Assembly (NCBI GenBank): GCA_964437735.1
Contig: CAYTID010000045.1
Span: 1 to 18,644, forward strand
DNA from: CAYTID01 sp964437735
GTDB taxonomy: Bacteria > Bacteroidota > Ignavibacteria > UBA10030 > BY39
Reading direction: 5' to 3'
Length of the DNA stretch: 18,644 nucleotides
Shown here: in pieces, positions 15,515-18,644 of the stretch
How positions within the stretch are numbered: the stretch's first letter is position 1
How the letters are laid out: every line of letters starts with the position of its first letter
Program-made: the position numbers and the translations under genes
Notes under the pieces: generated by a model
What the model saw: only the letters and a program-made list of their open reading frames with translations
What the model was told of the DNA's origin: nothing
Database searches by the model: none

Positions 15515-16435
15515 ATGTATTCTATAGTTATCCCCATCTACAATGAACAGGAAATTATTCCTGAATTGTCCAACAGATTAAAAGCTGTAATTGACAAATT
15601 AGATGACTCTGCCGAGATAATATTCATTGATGATGGCAGCCATGATAAATCTTTTGAAATTCTGGAAAGTTTACAAGCAAAGGATCCCTGTATAAAATTA
15701 ATCGGTCTATCCCGTAATTTCGGACATCAAGTAGCGATTACTGCAGGGATCGATAACACATCGGGCGATGCTGTAATTTTAATGGACGGCGATTTACAAG
15801 ATCCGCCGGAATTAATTCCGTCAATGATCAGAAAATGGAAAGAAGGCTATCATGTCGTTTATACAATAAAGAAAAGCAGGAAAGAAAATCCGTTAAAACG
15901 ATTTGCATTTCATTCATTTTACAGATTGATGCAAATTTTTTCATCAATTTCGATACCATTAGAAGCCGGGAATTTTTCTTTGATGGATCGTGAAGTCGTA
16001 AAAATAATTCAAAAAATGCCTGAAAGAAACAGATATATAAGTGGGATGCGGGCTTGGACAGGCTTCAAACAAACAGGTATTGAATTTGACCGCGATATAA
16101 GATTCGCCGGTAAACCTCAAATGACATTGCGAAAATTGATTGACCTCGCATTAGATGGAATAATTTCTTTTTCTAATATTCCATTACGTTTTGCTATATT
16201 ATTAGGAATTTCTTCGTCAGCTATTTCTTTTCTTGTTGGGATATTTGTAATCTATGAAAAACTTATAACCGGAAAAGCCATTTTAGGCTGGGCATCAACT
16301 ATTGTTTCTATTACATTTCTCGGTGGAATGATCTTGTTAACTTTGGGAGTAATCGGTGAATATATCGGACGTATTTACGATGAAATAAAACAGCGTCCGC
16401 TGTATATTATTCAAAAAAAGGTAGGTTTCAAATAA
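15515..16435 (+). CDS. CsbB/GtrB-like polyprenyl-phosphate GT2 glycosyltransferase
   Basis: A 306-residue family 2 glycosyltransferase predicted to load a sugar onto undecaprenyl phosphate for use by a membrane glycosyltransferase. It opens with YSIVIPIYNEQEIIPEL, has IDDGS (38-42), the metal-binding DGD (91-93) in MDGDLQDPPELIP, and the interfacial segment RFAGKPQMTLRKLIDLALDGIISFS (196-220). Two membrane helices follow (about 225-247 and 258-281), then a basic tail. This is the CsbB/GtrB/ArnC arrangement at its normal length. It starts one base after the YfhO stop (TAA-A-ATG), so the two proteins are probably made together. It is not a duplicate of the first GT2: it lacks the tail and its active-site neighbourhood differs. 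The donor sugar is not deducible. Confidence 0.94.
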   Translation: MYSIVIPIYNEQEIIPELSNRLKAVIDKLDDSAEIIFIDDGSHDKSFEILESLQAKDPCIKLIGLSRNFGHQVAITAGIDNTSGDAVILMDGDLQDPPELIPSMIRKWKEGYHVVYTIKKSRKENPLKRFAFHSFYRLMQIFSSISIPLEAGNFSLMDREVVKIIQKMPERNRYISGMRAWTGFKQTGIEFDRDIRFAGKPQMTLRKLIDLALDGIISFSNIPLRFAILLGISSSAISFLVGIFVIYEKLITGKAILGWASTIVSITFLGGMILLTLGVIGEYIGRIYDEIKQRPLYIIQKKVGFK

Positions 16436-17206
16436 ATGGAAGAATATTTATTTCCTCATTTATATAAAATAGAAAATAAACATTGGTGGTTTGTTGCACG
16501 ACAAAATATAATTTGGAAATTTATTTCCGAGACAATTAAATTACCTGAAAATTCGACAATTTTAGATATTGGGTGCGGTACCGGAGCGGTAATTGATTTA
16601 CTATCGAAAAAATACGAAGTTCATCCGAATATGATAGGCTTATGGAAGAAGCAAGATGTGTCGGCAAAAGCAATTGAATTTTGTAAAAATCGGGGAATAA
16701 ATAATTTATTTTGCGGTAGTTTGGAAAATTATCCGGCAAAAAAAAAATATTTTAATCTTATTACAGCTTTTGATGTATTGGAACACGTTGAAGGTGAGCA
16801 GGAGATGCTCAAACAAATTAATAATTTGCTTCATGAGAATGGTTTTCTTTTATTAACCGTTCCGGCATTCCCGATATTGTGGGGAAATCATGATATTATA
16901 ACACATCATAAGCGTCGGTATAGAAAAAATAATTTAAAAGAAATAATTTCAGAAGCCGGTTTTACAATAGAATATATTTCATATTTTAACTTTTTCCTTT
17001 TCCCGATAGCTTTTATACGAAGGACAATTGATAAATATAAAAAAATAAAAAATTTCGATGATTTTAAAATACCGTCAAAGTTGCTGAACCAATTATTAAG
17101 AATCGTTTTTGAATTAGAAAAATATTTACTCCCAAAAATAAAATTTCCTTTCGGTGTTTCATTAATTTGTTTATGCCGAAAAAATCCCGCGGATATTAAT
17201 AATTAA
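16436..17206 (+). CDS. Class I SAM-dependent methyltransferase
   Basis: A 256-residue methyltransferase, probably acting on a sugar, lipid-linked intermediate or other glycan precursor, judging only from its neighbours. It has the HWWFVARQNII opening common in glycan-cluster methyltransferases (17-27), motif I LDIGCGTGAV (43-52), FNLITAFDVLEHVE (about 106-119), LLHENGFLLLTVPAF (about 131-145) and HKRRYRKNNL. Near the start of motif II the usual short loop before the SAM-ribose acid is longer than expected: residues 65-76 read MIGLWKKQDVSA, with WKKQ placed directly before DVS. The C-terminus has hydrophobic stretches (FFLFPIAFI) but no clear membrane anchor. It begins directly at the previous stop (TAAATG), and AAGGTAGG lies 10 bases upstream. 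Confidence 0.88.
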   Translation: MEEYLFPHLYKIENKHWWFVARQNIIWKFISETIKLPENSTILDIGCGTGAVIDLLSKKYEVHPNMIGLWKKQDVSAKAIEFCKNRGINNLFCGSLENYPAKKKYFNLITAFDVLEHVEGEQEMLKQINNLLHENGFLLLTVPAFPILWGNHDIITHHKRRYRKNNLKEIISEAGFTIEYISYFNFFLFPIAFIRRTIDKYKKIKNFDDFKIPSKLLNQLLRIVFELEKYLLPKIKFPFGVSLICLCRKNPADINN

Positions 17207-17219
17207 TACAAACGAATTC

Positions 17220-18332
17220 ATGAAAATCATAATTATAGGTCCGGTTTATCCTTGGAGGGGCGGAATAGCACACCACACTGCACTATTTTCTAAGTATCTC
17301 ATTAAAAAGCACGATGTAAGTATAGTTACGTTCAAACGACAGTATCCGAAATTTCTTTTCCCCGGTAAAAGTCAGTTTGATCCGGATGGAAATGCACCCG
17401 AAGTACCGACAATGCAGTGGATTGATTCAATAAATCCATTTAATTGGATATCGGTTGCATTGAAAATAAGAAAAATCAAGCCTGATCTAATTATCTTTGC
17501 ATATTCTCTTCCCTTTTTCGGACCGAGTTATGGGATAATTGCTGCAATAACAAGGGCTTTTTCAAATACCAGAATTATGTTTTTATGTCACAATGTTATC
17601 CCACACGAATACAGACCCGGAAATAAAGTTTTTACAAAATTTGCTTTCAATTTTTCTGATTATTTTCTTGTCCAATCTTCTTCTGTCGAAAAAGATTTAT
17701 TGAAAATTAAACCCGATGCAAGATATTCCGTTTCGCCTCATCCCGTCTACGAAATGTTCGGTGATGGATTGACAAAAACAGCAGCCCGAAAAGCGCTGAA
17801 CCTATCCGAAAAAAAAACTATTTTATACTTTGGCTACATACGACCCTACAAAGGTTTGATGGTCTTGTTTGAGGCAATGAAATTTCTCAACGATATAAAT
17901 TTGATCGTTGTCGGAGAGTTCTACGATTATAAACCAAAATATATAAATCTTGTTAAAGAATTAAATCTGGAATCAAGAATAAAAATCGTCAGTGATTATG
18001 TACCTAATCAGATGGTATCAAAATATTTTTCAGCAGCGGATGTTGTTGTGCTTCCGTATTTATCAGCGACTCAAAGCGGCATCGCACAAATCGCATATCA
18101 TTTTGATAAACCGGTGATTGCTACAAACGTCGGAGGATTAGCCGAGATAATTGTAGAAAATAAAACCGGATATATCGTTCCTCCCGATAATCCTCAATTA
18201 CTTGCCCGGGCAATAAAAAATTTTTATGCATTGAATAAAGAATTAGAATTTTCTGAAAATGTTAGAATTGAGAAGAAAAAGTATTCCTGGGAATATTTTG
18301 TTGACAACGTAGAAAAACTGTTAAACAATTAA
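17220..18332 (+). CDS. GT4 family glycosyltransferase
   Basis: A 370-residue GT-B retaining glycosyltransferase of family 4, expected to add a sugar from a nucleotide donor to a growing cell-surface glycan. The acceptor half opens with MKIIIIGPVYPWRGGIAHHT, the Gly-rich turn of these enzymes, and has IMFLCHNVIPHE (119-130). The donor half has GYIRPYKG (205-212), FSAADVVVLPYLSATQSG (about 270-287) and DKPVIATNVGGLAEIIVENKTGYIVPP. The usual Glu of the EX7E donor-binding motif is not present in ATQSGIAQIA; this variant is known in a GT4 subgroup, so loss of activity is not implied. It begins 13 bases after the methyltransferase stop, with no clear SD. Confidence 0.93.
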   Translation: MKIIIIGPVYPWRGGIAHHTALFSKYLIKKHDVSIVTFKRQYPKFLFPGKSQFDPDGNAPEVPTMQWIDSINPFNWISVALKIRKIKPDLIIFAYSLPFFGPSYGIIAAITRAFSNTRIMFLCHNVIPHEYRPGNKVFTKFAFNFSDYFLVQSSSVEKDLLKIKPDARYSVSPHPVYEMFGDGLTKTAARKALNLSEKKTILYFGYIRPYKGLMVLFEAMKFLNDINLIVVGEFYDYKPKYINLVKELNLESRIKIVSDYVPNQMVSKYFSAADVVVLPYLSATQSGIAQIAYHFDKPVIATNVGGLAEIIVENKTGYIVPPDNPQLLARAIKNFYALNKELEFSENVRIEKKKYSWEYFVDNVEKLLNN

Positions 18333-18339
18333 TTCATTT

Positions 18340-18644
18340 ATGGAAATAACAGAGCACGATAAGCTTTATTGGCAATATGAATACGATGTTGTTGCAAAAT
18401 ACCTGGTACCTCTTTTAAAGGAATGGGGTATTACAAATCGCCATAGATTTCTTCTCGATATCGGCTGTGGCGATGGAGGCGGGGTTGCAGCTTTCTACGA
18501 TGAAAGATTTGTATGTAAAGGATTTGATATCGAACAACGCAGGATTGAACTGGCAAATGCTATGCGGAGTAACAGAAATTTCGAGATGGTATACGGAAAT
18601 ATATATGATGATGCTTTCCCCTATTCAAATGAAAAATTCGACTT
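18340..18644 (+). CDS. SAM-dependent methyltransferase, N-terminal part (runs off right edge)
   Basis: An open frame from ATG 18340 to the end of the window gives 101 codons of a class I methyltransferase. After a helical start (LYWQYEYDVVAKYLVPLL, residues 9-26) it has motif I LLDIGCGDGGG (about 38-48), the acidic strand end GFDIEQRRIELA (about 60-71), and DAFPYSNEKFD, where motif IV begins at the edge. It follows the GT4 gene by 7 bases in the same operon. It is not similar in detail to the methyltransferase at 16436. A glycan- or lipid-modifying role is inferred only from its place. Confidence 0.85.
   Translation, partial: MEITEHDKLYWQYEYDVVAKYLVPLLKEWGITNRHRFLLDIGCGDGGGVAAFYDERFVCKGFDIEQRRIELANAMRSNRNFEMVYGNIYDDAFPYSNEKFD

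Noticed and set aside
17503..18150. GT4 suspected inactive because the EX7E Glu is missing
   Set aside because: The ATQSG form is found in a recognised GT4 subgroup, and the rest of the donor site is intact.
1..18644. CRISPR array, tRNA, rRNA, insertion sequence or phage remnant
   Set aside because: No regularly spaced repeats, cloverleaf, transposase-like frame or terminal inverted repeats were seen, and the genes are tightly packed throughout.

Overview
This is an AT-rich, densely packed bacterial chromosome segment with no mobile element, CRISPR array or RNA gene that I can recognise. It looks like a Gram-negative (diderm) bacterium. It encodes CMP-Kdo synthetase for LPS, an AsmA-type envelope protein, heptosyltransferase-like GT9 and YfhO. 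Gene content and style suggest the FCB group, perhaps an Ignavibacteria-like lineage. That placement is inference from general character, not from a marker phylogeny. Several starts have clear Shine-Dalgarno sites, and several gaps contain sigma70-like -35/-10 pairs.

Layout. (1) 1-4200, minus strand: one tight operon read plsC > kdsB > DUF502 membrane protein > pyrG > a TPR-type exported protein that runs off the left edge. Junctions are 4- and 8-base overlaps or gaps of 6-12 bases. It combines phospholipid acylation, Kdo activation for LPS and CTP supply; CTP is a substrate of KdsB. (2) 4356-5098, plus strand: two small stand-alone genes, a GYD-domain protein and an unrecognised 105-residue helical protein, each with its own leader and strong SD. 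(3) 5103-10887, minus strand: a second operon, AsmA-like > rsmA > mgtE > PAP2/Aur1-like membrane phosphatase. (4) 11043 to the right edge, plus strand: a cell-surface glycan operon with a polyprenyl-phosphate GT2, GT9, YfhO, a second polyprenyl-phosphate GT2, a SAM methyltransferase, a GT4 and a second, truncated methyltransferase. Its junctions include TAA-A-ATG (twice) and TAAATG.

How the parts work together. The left half is housekeeping and envelope maintenance. The right half looks like assembly or decoration of a surface polysaccharide or glycoconjugate. The adjacent YfhO and CsbB/GtrB-like GT2 are the two core parts of an extracytoplasmic, lipid-carrier-dependent glycosylation route. 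The most notable details are the tetracysteine module in front of the GT9 enzyme, an Arg-rich disordered N-terminus on the first GT2, an interrupted SAM-binding region in the first methyltransferase, and two interleaved divergent promoters between the AsmA and glycan operons. I found no convincing wholly new system; the glycan operon is the best candidate for follow-up.
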